Shown: in pieces, positions 18,080 to 26,279 of the stretch
Layout: every line of letters begins with the position of its first letter
Position numbering within the stretch: the first letter of the stretch is position 1
From: an uncultured Parabacteroides sp.
GTDB lineage: Bacteria; Bacteroidota; Bacteroidia; Bacteroidales; Tannerellaceae
Direction of reading: 5' to 3'
Assembly (NCBI RefSeq): GCF_947855115.1
Contig: NZ_CANTZW010000007.1
Coordinates: 1-64,000 of the forward strand
DNA length: 64,000 nucleotides
Translations under genes and position numbers: made by a program
Notes under the pieces: model-generated
What the model saw: only the letters and a program-made list of their open reading frames with translations
Told to the model about the DNA's origin: nothing
The model's database searches: none

Positions 18080-18793
18080 TTACATAAAATCCTTGGTATT
18101 ATCAAGCTGATCGTGAATAGTCTGTAGTTTTCCGTCCGCAATTTTCCCGTCGAAAAGATGGATGATGCGGTCGGCATATCCGGCATCGTGTCTGGAATGG
18201 GTTACCATTACGATCGTGGTTCCCGCCCTGTTCAACTCGGTAAGCAACTCGATCACCTCTTTGCCGTTCTTCGAGTCGAGGTTACCGGTAGGCTCATCGG
18301 CCAGGATCAGCTTGGGATGGTCGATCACGGCCCGGGCGATGGCTACCCGTTGTTGCTGGCCTCCGGAGAGCTGCCTCGGGTAATGTTTCGCGCGATGGCC
18401 GATTCCCATCCGGGCCATTGTCTCCTCGATCCTCCGTTTGCGTTCGTTGGCCGGTACCCCCGTGTACAGGAGCGGCAGCTCGATATTCTCATAGACATTC
18501 AATTCCTCGATCAAATTAAAACTCTGGAATACGAAGCCGATCACGCCTTTACGGGCGTTGACCCGCTTTGCTTCCGTATATCGAGACACATCCACCCCCT
18601 CCAGGTAATAACTCCCGCCTGTCGGGTTATCCAACAAGCCAAGGATATTCAACAGTGTCGATTTACCACAGCCCGAAGGCCCCATAATGGCGACAAACTC
18701 ACCCTTCTTCACTTCTATGCTTACGTTGTTCAACGCCCATGTCTCCACCTCGTCCGTGCGGAATACCTTTTGTAAATTCTCGGTCTTTATCAT
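18080..18793 (-). CDS. ABC transporter ATP-binding protein (MacB/LolD type)
   Basis: The 237-residue ATPase has Walker A GPSGCGKSTLLN, the signature LSGGQQQRVAIARA and Walker B LILADEPTGNLD, and belongs to the MacB/LolD group that powers lipoprotein sorting or export across the envelope. MIKTENLQKVFRTDEVETWAL (starting 18793) is preferred over an in-frame ATG seven codons upstream because it gives the standard N-terminus. It follows the permease gene by about 24 bases. A sigma-54 type control region lies upstream of the pair. Confidence 0.92.
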   Translation of the reverse strand: MIKTENLQKVFRTDEVETWALNNVSIEVKKGEFVAIMGPSGCGKSTLLNILGLLDNPTGGSYYLEGVDVSRYTEAKRVNARKGVIGFVFQSFNLIEELNVYENIELPLLYTGVPANERKRRIEETMARMGIGHRAKHYPRQLSGGQQQRVAIARAVIDHPKLILADEPTGNLDSKNGKEVIELLTELNRAGTTIVMVTHSRHDAGYADRIIHLFDGKIADGKLQTIHDQLDNTKDFM

Positions 18794-18817
18794 ATGTTTA
18801 AATTTTTCTTTCATTCG

Positions 18818-21184
18818 TTATTCACTCTTGATCACTTCCGACGGATTCTCGTTGGCCGCCTTAAATACCTGTTTCCAGATCGTAAATAGAACCATGCCGG
18901 TAATGGCGATAAATATCCCTGCCAACCACCAAGCCTGGATTTGGATGCGGTAGGCGTAGCCTTGCAGCCAGTAATCCATAACGAAATAGCCGATCGGGAA
19001 GGCGATAAGCCCGGCGATCGCGATCAATCGCATGTATTCCCTGAAAAACAGGAGAATGATCTCGGAAGCCTTCGATCCTACCACCTTCCGGATGGCGATC
19101 TCTTTACGCCTCCGTTTCGTGGAGGCCGTAGCGACCGCGTAGATGCCGAACAAGGAGATTAGCAAGCAGGCGAAAGCGAGGAACGAGAATATTTTCAGGC
19201 CGACCGTCTCGGACTGGTTCAATTGATCGTAGAGCGTACCGATCGGGGTGAGCCGGGTATCCGCCAGGGTTGGGTCGATCTTGGGCAGGAGTTCCGTTAT
19301 GCGGCGTATGACGTTCCCTTCCTCGCCCGGTACGGCCCGGACGTACAGGTTATTCACCAAGCCTCCCGACGGGATGAATAGCATCGGATGGATGCGTTCC
19401 CGGAAGGATAACGTATGGAAATCCTTGACGACACCGACGATCTCGTATTCCTTGATAACACTGAAGTCTGACCACCACGGCATCCGGATGATACTGCCTA
19501 CCGGGTTTTGCAGGCCCATGACACGAACCGCCGACTCGTTGAGCACGACACCTAGTTCGTTGCCCTCGGTCCACCATCGACCCGCTAGCATTTCTAGACC
19601 GAATGTCTCCCCAAACCGGTGGTCGGTTCCGTAGAGGTGGAAATCTACCTCCGTGTCCGGAGCTTTGCCTTCCCATTCTACATTCGTGAAGATCGCCATG
19701 GGATCGACATGATGTTGAGGCTTAAAGTTCGTGTCCGTGAAACTTTTGACTTGCGGCAGGGCGCTCAATTCCTGCATTAACGCGGATTCTATTTTCCCGG
19801 ATACGTCCACGAAACCGGATAGCTGGATAAGCCCTTTCCGGTCGAATCCCAGGTCTTTTTGGCTAGCGAACCGCATTTGCTCCATGACAACCACCGACGC
19901 TACGATAAACAGGATGCTGATCACCAATTGCAGGGTCACGGCCATGCGGCGTAGCAAAAGGGGCTTGACCGTCTCTCTGGGGACGAGCGAGGTGGTTGCC
20001 GTATGGCTGAATCGTCCGAAGAATAGTAATCCGGCGAGTTGGATGATGAGGAACGTGCCTGCGCCGACCCCCGCGAAAAGGAACATGAGCCGGCCTGTTG
20101 CCAGATCGATCTCCAGCCACCGGGCGAAAAGCGGCTTGACTTGGATCACGAAGAGCGCGGTGACCGATAAAGACATGATCGCGGAACAGCCTAACTCCAC
20201 CGACATTTGCCCGATCAGTTGCTTTCTTGTCGCGCCGTTGACCGTGCGCAAACGCCATTCCCGGACACGTTGCCGGAAAAGATCCATATAGGAATTCAAG
20301 AAATTGAAGATGGCGGCAAACAATAATAAGGCGCCGGATACGACGAACAGCCCGATGAAGTTTAAGGTGAAGGGGGTATCCTCGTTCAAGTGATGCCGGA
20401 TCTCGCGGATGGGGAGTGCCCGTAGCTCGATTCCCTTGTTCACCCCGACGCGCTCGGGCAATTCTTTTAATGGGTTGGCGAGAGTCTTTGAGTCTGCGTT
20501 GGGATGGAGTTTCACGTACAGGTCTGTGACGAAGAAGCTCCATTGTGCCTCCGGCGGTAACTGGGAGAAATGCTGTATCATGTTATGGTCGATGATCGCG
20601 TCGAACGGTAAATTGGTATGGGCGGGCGGATCTTTTACCACCGCCGTGACGATATAAGGAGGCATGGAAGCTCTCATCAAGGTATGTACCGGTTGCCCGA
20701 TCGCCTTTCCCGCGTCTCCAAATAGACGGATCGCCATGCTCTCGCTCAATATCATGTTATTGACGACTTGCAGCGGGTGATTGATCTCCCCGCAAACGAA
20801 GGCCTGCGGGAATACCTCTAAAAACGTGCTGTCTGTATAAAGCATGTTCATCTGGATATACGGAATCTCTTGGGTACGGCAGTTTTCCGGCGAGAGCATC
20901 AACACGGTGGAGGCCTCGATTGCCGGTATTTGCTCGCGCAGGCTGTTTTCGATACCTCTCGAGGCCCCTTTATTCACTTTCCCGGATTGTTTCTCGACGC
21001 TATAGACGCGGTAGATAGACTCGGAGTCTTTGTAGAAAGAGTCGTAGGTTGTCTCGTGATCCATCCAATAAAGTATGGGTACGAAACAGACGAGGGCGAA
21101 AGCCAGCCCTAAGATACTGATGGAGGAGCTGACTTTATACTTCCAGATGTTTTTGAAAGCGATGACGCAGTAGTGTGTTAGCAT
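18818..21184 (-). CDS. FtsX/MacB-family ABC transporter permease
   Basis: This 788-residue permease carries an N-terminal membrane helix followed by a periplasmic MacB-type domain and two FtsX-type membrane blocks, near residues 270-390 and 665-780. RKEIAIRKVVGSKASEIILLFFREY in the last block is the typical FtsX cytoplasmic loop. The double-length architecture is common in Bacteroidetes, where one polypeptide provides both halves. Together with the ATPase it should work as a mechanotransmission-type exporter or lipid/lipoprotein-handling system. The substrate is unknown. It is divergent from the sigma-54 regulator gene and is its most likely target. Confidence 0.9.
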   Translation of the reverse strand: MLTHYCVIAFKNIWKYKVSSSISILGLAFALVCFVPILYWMDHETTYDSFYKDSESIYRVYSVEKQSGKVNKGASRGIENSLREQIPAIEASTVLMLSPENCRTQEIPYIQMNMLYTDSTFLEVFPQAFVCGEINHPLQVVNNMILSESMAIRLFGDAGKAIGQPVHTLMRASMPPYIVTAVVKDPPAHTNLPFDAIIDHNMIQHFSQLPPEAQWSFFVTDLYVKLHPNADSKTLANPLKELPERVGVNKGIELRALPIREIRHHLNEDTPFTLNFIGLFVVSGALLLFAAIFNFLNSYMDLFRQRVREWRLRTVNGATRKQLIGQMSVELGCSAIMSLSVTALFVIQVKPLFARWLEIDLATGRLMFLFAGVGAGTFLIIQLAGLLFFGRFSHTATTSLVPRETVKPLLLRRMAVTLQLVISILFIVASVVVMEQMRFASQKDLGFDRKGLIQLSGFVDVSGKIESALMQELSALPQVKSFTDTNFKPQHHVDPMAIFTNVEWEGKAPDTEVDFHLYGTDHRFGETFGLEMLAGRWWTEGNELGVVLNESAVRVMGLQNPVGSIIRMPWWSDFSVIKEYEIVGVVKDFHTLSFRERIHPMLFIPSGGLVNNLYVRAVPGEEGNVIRRITELLPKIDPTLADTRLTPIGTLYDQLNQSETVGLKIFSFLAFACLLISLFGIYAVATASTKRRRKEIAIRKVVGSKASEIILLFFREYMRLIAIAGLIAFPIGYFVMDYWLQGYAYRIQIQAWWLAGIFIAITGMVLFTIWKQVFKAANENPSEVIKSE

Positions 21185-21249
21185 GATAATTCCATTTTTG
21201 ATGTCCGTTTAACGAGTCGATTCCGATGAATCGGTTTTGCCGAACTTAA

Positions 21250-21265
21250 TTCAAATATCATGCCA
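21250..21265 (-). promoter_or_regulatory. Candidate sigma-54 promoter for the ABC exporter
   Basis: The minus strand reads TGGCATGATATTTGAA. It matches the -24/-12 consensus TGGCACG-N4-TTGCA at the GG, with the correct ten bases to the -12 pair, which is GA here instead of GC. Start of transcription would be about 55 bases before the permease start codon. Confidence 0.55.
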
Positions 21266-21320
21266 TAAATGTAACGTATTAAAAAATAGAATCCTGGAGA
21301 AATCCGAGATTCTTTACGCA

Positions 21321-21356
21321 GTGCGATAACGCACATTTTTTGTGTGATAATGCACA
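21321..21356. promoter_or_regulatory. Two tandem dyad sites, likely enhancer sites for the NtrC-type regulator
   Basis: Site 1, GTGCGATAACGCACA (21321-21335), is a palindrome with arms GTGCG and CGCAC. Site 2, GTGTGATAATGCACA (21342-21356), is a close copy exactly 21 bases away, two helical turns. They lie between the regulator start codon (21392) and the candidate sigma-54 promoter (21250-21265), about 60-100 bases upstream of that promoter, as expected for enhancer sites. Confidence 0.65.
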
Positions 21357-21391
21357 TACAAGCTGTCTTTATTCCCTTTATCTTTGTCTGT

Positions 21392-22759
21392 ATGGAAGAA
21401 AAAGGAAAAATATTGATCATCGATGATAATAAGGACGTGCTGTTCGCGTTGAACCTGCTGCTGGAACCGTATATGCGAAAGATCAAGGTAACGACACAAC
21501 CGGCGCGTATCGAGTATTTCATGCGGACGTTCCAGCCGGACGTGGTCTTGCTGGATATGAATTTCCACCGGGATGCCGTGAGCGGGCAGGAAGGGTTTGA
21601 GTATTTGGGGCAAATCTTGGAGATAGACCCGCAAGCGGTCGTGGTCTTCATGACGGCCTATTCCGATATAGAGAAGGCGGTCAAGGCCATTAAGGTGGGC
21701 GCTACCGATTTCATCTCCAAGCCGTGGGAAACGGAGAAATTGCTGGCTACCCTCTCGTCGGCCATTCGGCTGAGCCGGTCTCGTAAGGAGGTAGGGCGCT
21801 TGCGGGAACAGATGAAGGCTTTGAAGGAAGACGATGAGCTGCCGGAGTTGATCGGGGAATCGCTGGCGATGCGGAAGGTAAAGGACATGATCTATAAGCT
21901 CGTGGAGACAGACGCGAATATATTGATTATCGGCGAGAGCGGCACGGGAAAAGATCTGGTAGCCCGTTTGCTGAGGTATTATTCGCCCCGTCGAGACGAT
22001 GTTTTCGTGACGATCGATCTAGGCAGTATCCCGGAGCAGTTGTTTGAGAGCGAGCTGTTCGGTTACGAGAAAGGCGCTTTCACCGATGCCCGGAGGTCGA
22101 AGCCGGGGCGTATGGAGATGGCCTCCGGCGGTACGCTTTTTCTGGATGAGATCGGGAACCTGTCCCTTCCGATGCAGTCTAAATTGCTGACGGCGATCGA
22201 GAAGCGCCATATCACCCGTCTGGGAGCGGTTGAGCCGGTCTCGATCGATGTCCGTTTGATTTGCGCGACCAACGCCAATTTGCGCCAACAGGTAGACGAA
22301 GGTAGCTTCCGGCAGGATCTGCTCTATCGGATCAACACCATAGAGATCGCTATACCGCCGCTACGCGAGCGAGGAGAGGATATCCTGCTGCTGGCCGATC
22401 ATTTCCAGAGGCTGTATAGCCGGAAATACAAGAAAACGATCAAGGGGGTTAGCCGGGAGGCCGGGAGCAAGTTGATGAAATACCCTTGGCCGGGCAATGT
22501 CCGGGAGTTGCAGCATGTCCTGGAGCGGGCCGTGATCTTGAACGAGGGTACGGTACTGAGGCCGGATGATTTCCCGCTCTACGCATCTTCGTCCGAGCGG
22601 AAGAAGGAGCCGGATCCCGGCCTGAACCTAGAGCGAGCCGAGCGGAATATCATCGAGCGGGCCTTGCGGCAAAGCAACGGCAATATGACTTATGCCTCCG
22701 AGTTATTGGGTATCACCCGTTTTTCCTTATATCGTAAAATAGAGAAGTTCGGCTTATGA
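21392..22759 (+). CDS. NtrC-type sigma-54-dependent response regulator
   Basis: This 455-residue protein has a receiver domain (ILIIDDNKDVL; phosphorylated aspartate in VVLLDMNFHRD), an AAA+ domain with Walker A IGESGTGKDLVARLL, the sigma-54 contact loop GAFTDA, and Walker B GGTLFLDEIGN. A C-terminal Fis-type helix-turn-helix (GNMTYASELLGITRFSLYRKI) follows. The ATG at 21392 gives MEEKGKILIIDD; an earlier in-frame ATG at 21344 lies inside the binding sites and adds a non-family N-terminus. It overlaps the kinase gene by ATGA. It should activate the ABC exporter through sigma-54. Confidence 0.93.
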   Translation: MEEKGKILIIDDNKDVLFALNLLLEPYMRKIKVTTQPARIEYFMRTFQPDVVLLDMNFHRDAVSGQEGFEYLGQILEIDPQAVVVFMTAYSDIEKAVKAIKVGATDFISKPWETEKLLATLSSAIRLSRSRKEVGRLREQMKALKEDDELPELIGESLAMRKVKDMIYKLVETDANILIIGESGTGKDLVARLLRYYSPRRDDVFVTIDLGSIPEQLFESELFGYEKGAFTDARRSKPGRMEMASGGTLFLDEIGNLSLPMQSKLLTAIEKRHITRLGAVEPVSIDVRLICATNANLRQQVDEGSFRQDLLYRINTIEIAIPPLRERGEDILLLADHFQRLYSRKYKKTIKGVSREAGSKLMKYPWPGNVRELQHVLERAVILNEGTVLRPDDFPLYASSSERKKEPDPGLNLERAERNIIERALRQSNGNMTYASELLGITRFSLYRKIEKFGL

Positions 22760-24021
22760 GATCGTATGCGTTCGCGGTAATCTCGCATATCGCGGGCATC
22801 GTCTTGTCCGCGGGATTGTTGTTTTATTGCGTGAATGAGGAGATCGTGTTTTGCCCTACTTTTTGCGGGGCCGCGATCCTGTATTTCTCAATTCATCTTT
22901 ATGTAATACAGATGCGACAGGTGAAATCTTGGCGGCATGTAGTGGATTGCCTGCGGCAACAAGACTTGATCCAGATGGTTCGCTCGCCTTATAAGGATAA
23001 GGTGATGCGGGAATTGGCGGACGATTTATCGGAGGCCCTACGGTCGTTGCGCGGGCGGTTGCTGGACGAGGAGGTGCGGCGGCAGTATTTTGAGGGCTTG
23101 CTGGATAAGGTAGACACGGCCGTGCTTGTTGTCGATACGGAAGGATACGTAGAGTGGAGGAACCGGGCCGCCGGAGCGTTGCCGGATACGAGATACCGCT
23201 TACCCGGGGAATTCTTGGAGGCGATCAAGGCGGGGAAATCGGTGGTACGTTACGGAAAACCGTCTGTTCCGCGGGATTGGGCGATCGATGCCACCCGTAT
23301 CGACCTGCGAGGTTGTGAGCGTTGGCTGGTCAGCTTGAAGAACATCCACTCTACCTTGGAGCGGAACGAGGTGGAGGCTTGGCAGAAATTGATCCGTGTC
23401 TTGACGCACGAGATCATGAATTCCATCACGCCTGTTATCTCCTTGTCCGAGACCTTGAGCAAGCGTTGCAAGGCATGTCCGGATGATGACCGGAATCGTT
23501 CGTATATCCAGCATGGGGTGAACGTCATTCATCGCCGGAGCAAGGGGTTGCTGGATTTTGTCGAGAATTACCGGAGGCTGACTCGTATCGCCGCTCCGGT
23601 AAAAAGCCGTATCCTGGTGAAAGATTTTTTCTCGGATTTGAGACGTTTGCGCCCGGAACCTTATATCCGTTTCCGCTTGCCGGACGAACCTTTGGTATGG
23701 CTCGCGGACCGGGCGCAGATGGAGCAAGTATTCTTGAACCTGCTGAAGAACGCTTGCGAGGCTTGCTCGGAACGGGTAAGCCCGGAGATTATCGTGGCGG
23801 CCGGGCAGGAAGACGGCGAGCTGGTGTTTACCGTGAGCGACAATGGCATAGGTATCTTGCCCGAGGTGATCGACCGGGTTTTCGTGCCTTTCTTCACTAC
23901 CAAATCCTCCGGTTCTGGGATTGGCTTGAGCATTTGCAAACAAATAGTCGCGTCGCACGGCGGGAATATCTCGGTGGAGTCCGAAAATGGAAAAGGTAGT
24001 TGTTTTATGTTACGTTTTTGA
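22756..24021 (+). CDS. Sensor histidine kinase
   Basis: This 421-residue kinase has two hydrophobic segments at residues about 5-50, then a cytoplasmic PAS-like part, then the histidine box VLTHEIMNSITPVISLSE near residue 216. The ATPase domain shows NLLKNACEACS, DNGIGILPEVIDRVF and SSGSGIGLSICKQIV. With little extracytoplasmic sequence it probably senses a signal in or near the membrane. It overlaps the regulator gene by four bases and is its partner. This pair next to an FtsX-type exporter suggests control of envelope stress or export. Confidence 0.92.
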   Translation: MRSYAFAVISHIAGIVLSAGLLFYCVNEEIVFCPTFCGAAILYFSIHLYVIQMRQVKSWRHVVDCLRQQDLIQMVRSPYKDKVMRELADDLSEALRSLRGRLLDEEVRRQYFEGLLDKVDTAVLVVDTEGYVEWRNRAAGALPDTRYRLPGEFLEAIKAGKSVVRYGKPSVPRDWAIDATRIDLRGCERWLVSLKNIHSTLERNEVEAWQKLIRVLTHEIMNSITPVISLSETLSKRCKACPDDDRNRSYIQHGVNVIHRRSKGLLDFVENYRRLTRIAAPVKSRILVKDFFSDLRRLRPEPYIRFRLPDEPLVWLADRAQMEQVFLNLLKNACEACSERVSPEIIVAAGQEDGELVFTVSDNGIGILPEVIDRVFVPFFTTKSSGSGIGLSICKQIVASHGGNISVESENGKGSCFMLRF

Positions 24022-24050
24022 TTAATTACCAGTTTATTACGGTTTTCCCC

Positions 24051-24136
24051 AGTTTCTTGCCGGGGAAACTCTAGTTTCTTCTAATAGAAACTCTAGTTTC
24101 TCCAGCAAGAAACTCCGGTTTCCTTTAGAAGAAACT
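24051..24136. repeat. Array A: four units of 22 bp with dyad arms and variable centres
   Basis: AGTTTC (GGTTTC in the last unit) begins at 24051, 24073, 24095 and 24117. GAAACT begins at 24065, 24087, 24109 and 24131. Each unit is an arm, eight variable bases, the complementary arm and two bases, and the spacing is exactly 22 every time. The junction GAAACTCTAGTTTC is itself a palindrome. It lies between the kinase stop codon and the pdxB start. See array B at 55343. Confidence 0.85.
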
Positions 24137-24200
24137 CCCGTCATTTGTATATCCCCTGTTTTTTACCTAATATCGCGTGACGATAATCAAGCAGATAAAG

Positions 24201-25325
24201 ATGAAGATAATAGCAGATAACACGGTTCCCTACCTGAAAGGGATCTTGGAGCCGGTAGCGGATGTGTCCTACCTTGATTCCGGCGATTTTACAGCCGCTA
24301 ACGTACGGGAGGCCGATGCCTTGATCGTCCGCAGTATTGATAAATGTACCCGGGAGTTATTGGAAGGTAGCCGGGTACGGTTGATAACCACCGCTACGAT
24401 CGGATACGACCATATAGACACGCGCTATTGCGATGAGGCGGGGATCGTATGGAAGAACGCTCCCGGATGCAACGCCGCCTCTGTCGGGCAATACGTGTTA
24501 TCCTCCTTGATCTCGGTCGCTCTCCGGAAAGGAGAGGATTTGCGAGGAAAAACGATCGGTATCGTAGGCGTAGGCCATGTGGGAAGTATCGTGGCGGCGC
24601 ATTGCGAGACTATGGGGATGCGTGTGCTTCGTAATGACCCGCCCCGTGCGGAGAAGGAAGGGGGCAAGGGATTCGTCTCTTTAGACACGATCGCTAGGGA
24701 GGCCGATATCGTCACCCTGCACGTCCCGCTTACCAAGGAAGGACGTTTCGCCACGTACCATCTCGCCGACCGGGAATTCTTCGATAAGTTGGAACGTAAG
24801 CCTTGGTTTGTCAATAGTTGCCGGGGGGCTGTGCATGATACGCACGCCTTGCTACAGGCAAGGCGAGACGGGAAAATCAGCGAGTTGATCATTGATTGCT
24901 GGGAGAACGAGCCGGACATCCATCCGGATGTGTTGGCCTTGGCATCTGTCGCCACTCCCCATATCGCCGGGTTCTCGGCCGACGGGAAAGCGAACGGGAC
25001 ACGGGCTTGCCTGGAGAATATCGAGCGGTTTTTCGGTATCAAGATCGAAAAGATGAAAGAGGTGATGCCCCCTGCTCCCGCCAATCCCGAGATCGACTTG
25101 GACGCGTTCGTAGAGCGGCGTGTGGAAAAGGCCATTTTACACAGCTTTCATCCGGAAGATATCGATAGCCGGCTAAGGGCCACTCCCGATCGTTTCGAAT
25201 GGTTCCGGGCACATTACGACCACCCGAGGGAATACCCCGCTTACCGGGTCGTTCATGCCACGCCCCAAGAGCGGTCTCTCCTAGAGAAACTGGGGTTCAA
25301 TCTGTCTGCAGCAAACGCTCGATGA
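24201..25325 (+). CDS. pdxB: 4-phosphoerythronate dehydrogenase
   Basis: This 374-residue NAD-dependent D-hydroxyacid dehydrogenase oxidises 4-phosphoerythronate, an early step in pyridoxal phosphate synthesis. It starts MKIIADNTVPYLKG, the usual PdxB opening. The nucleotide-binding fold shows GKTIGIVGVGHVGSIVA. The catalytic region reads NSCRGAVHDT and, further on, TPHIAGFSADGK with the active-site histidine. The C-terminal dimerisation domain of PdxB is present. A GTG eight codons upstream (24177) is less likely. Its end overlaps the convergent purN by 29 bases. Confidence 0.9.
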   Translation: MKIIADNTVPYLKGILEPVADVSYLDSGDFTAANVREADALIVRSIDKCTRELLEGSRVRLITTATIGYDHIDTRYCDEAGIVWKNAPGCNAASVGQYVLSSLISVALRKGEDLRGKTIGIVGVGHVGSIVAAHCETMGMRVLRNDPPRAEKEGGKGFVSLDTIAREADIVTLHVPLTKEGRFATYHLADREFFDKLERKPWFVNSCRGAVHDTHALLQARRDGKISELIIDCWENEPDIHPDVLALASVATPHIAGFSADGKANGTRACLENIERFFGIKIEKMKEVMPPAPANPEIDLDAFVERRVEKAILHSFHPEDIDSRLRATPDRFEWFRAHYDHPREYPAYRVVHATPQERSLLEKLGFNLSAANAR

Positions 25326-25866
25326 CAGGCGGGTAATGCTTATACTCTAAGGCATGCACTTTGCAGGCTACCTCTTCCGGCGTATCCGAAGGAAGCACCG
25401 GGCAGGTGGCCTGGAAGATGATGGTTCCCTCGTCGTACCGTTCGTTTACATAATGTATGGTGATACCTGATTCCTTTTCACCAGCCTTCACGACCGCCTC
25501 GTGTACATGCATGCCGTACATCCCCTTGCCGCCGTATTTAGGGAGCAGCGCCGGATGGATATTCACGATTTTTCCCGGGAAGGCCTGTAAGATCGTGTCG
25601 GAGATCTTATTCATGAAACCGGCCAAGACAATAAAGCAAACCTCGTATTCCGCCAGTTTCTCCAGAACGGGAACGCCCGCCGCGAACTCGTCTCGCGAGA
25701 ATACGAAAGACGGCACGCCCAGCTTGTTGACCCGTCCATGTACGCCTACATTACGATTATTTGATAAAACAAGCGCAACTTTAACGTTTTCACTGTTAGC
25801 GAAATATCGGGTGATATTCTCGGCATTCGTACCCGATCCGGAAGCAAAAATCGCAATGTTTCTCAT
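25297..25866 (-). CDS. purN: Phosphoribosylglycinamide formyltransferase
   Basis: This 189-residue enzyme adds a formyl group from 10-formyltetrahydrofolate to glycinamide ribonucleotide in purine synthesis. The N-terminus AIFASGSGTNAENI binds the substrate phosphate. The catalytic region VLAGFMNKIS, with the NIHPALLPKYGGKGMYG loop and the SGITIHYVNERYDEG stretch, is complete. The gene is divergent from acpP and convergent with pdxB. Confidence 0.95.
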   Translation of the reverse strand: MRNIAIFASGSGTNAENITRYFANSENVKVALVLSNNRNVGVHGRVNKLGVPSFVFSRDEFAAGVPVLEKLAEYEVCFIVLAGFMNKISDTILQAFPGKIVNIHPALLPKYGGKGMYGMHVHEAVVKAGEKESGITIHYVNERYDEGTIIFQATCPVLPSDTPEEVACKVHALEYKHYPPVIERLLQTD

Positions 25867-25934
25867 ATTTTTAGATGTTTAGATGCACAAGAAAAGAAAA
25901 AATGTGCAGTTTTCCGCATTTTTAGCTTATTAAA

Positions 25935-25967
25935 TTTGCTTTGTAACATAAAAAATTCTTTTCTTTG
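25935..25967 (+). promoter_or_regulatory. Promoter for acpP-fabF
   Basis: A -33 TTTG (25935-25938) and a -7 TTTCTTTG (25960-25967), separated by 21 bases, fit the Bacteroidetes TTTG-N19-21-TAnnTTTG pattern apart from T in place of A. The site lies 55 bases before the acpP start codon. Confidence 0.6.
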
Positions 25968-26021
25968 CACTGCAAATTTAAAAAAGTATATTCGTATTTA
26001 TTAATCTAAATTGAAAAAGTT

Positions 26022-26258
26022 ATGTCTGAAGTTGCTGAAAGAGTAAAAGCTATCATCGTTGACAAGTTAAGTGTTGAAGAAACAGAAGTTACAAACGAGG
26101 CAAGCTTTACTAACGATTTAGGAGCAGACTCTCTTGACACTGTAGAATTGATTATGGAATTCGAAAAAGAATTCGGTATCTCGATTCCAGACGATCAAGC
26201 AGAAAAGATTACAACTGTAGGTGACGCTATCGCTTACATCGAGGCTAACGCGAAGTAA
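26022..26258 (+). CDS. acpP: Acyl carrier protein
   Basis: This 78-residue acidic protein carries growing fatty acids on a phosphopantetheine arm. The attachment serine is in the [17 protein letters not shown] motif (serine 37 region), which is complete. It is followed after 21 bases by fabF, the usual acpP-fabF pair. Confidence 0.98.
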   Translation: MSEVAERVKAIIVDKLSVEETEVTNEASFTNDLGADSLDTVELIMEFEKEFGISIPDDQAEKITTVGDAIAYIEANAK

Positions 26259-26279
26259 TCAATCCTTTCGACTAAAGGT

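Noticed and set aside
21344..21391. Earlier start for the sigma-54 regulator
   Set aside because: The extra 16 residues are hydrophobic and unlike the family, and the DNA contains the second tandem dyad site.
24051..24136. Array A as a CRISPR
   Set aside because: Repeats are 14 bases with 8-base spacers, far too short, and there is no cas gene in the window.
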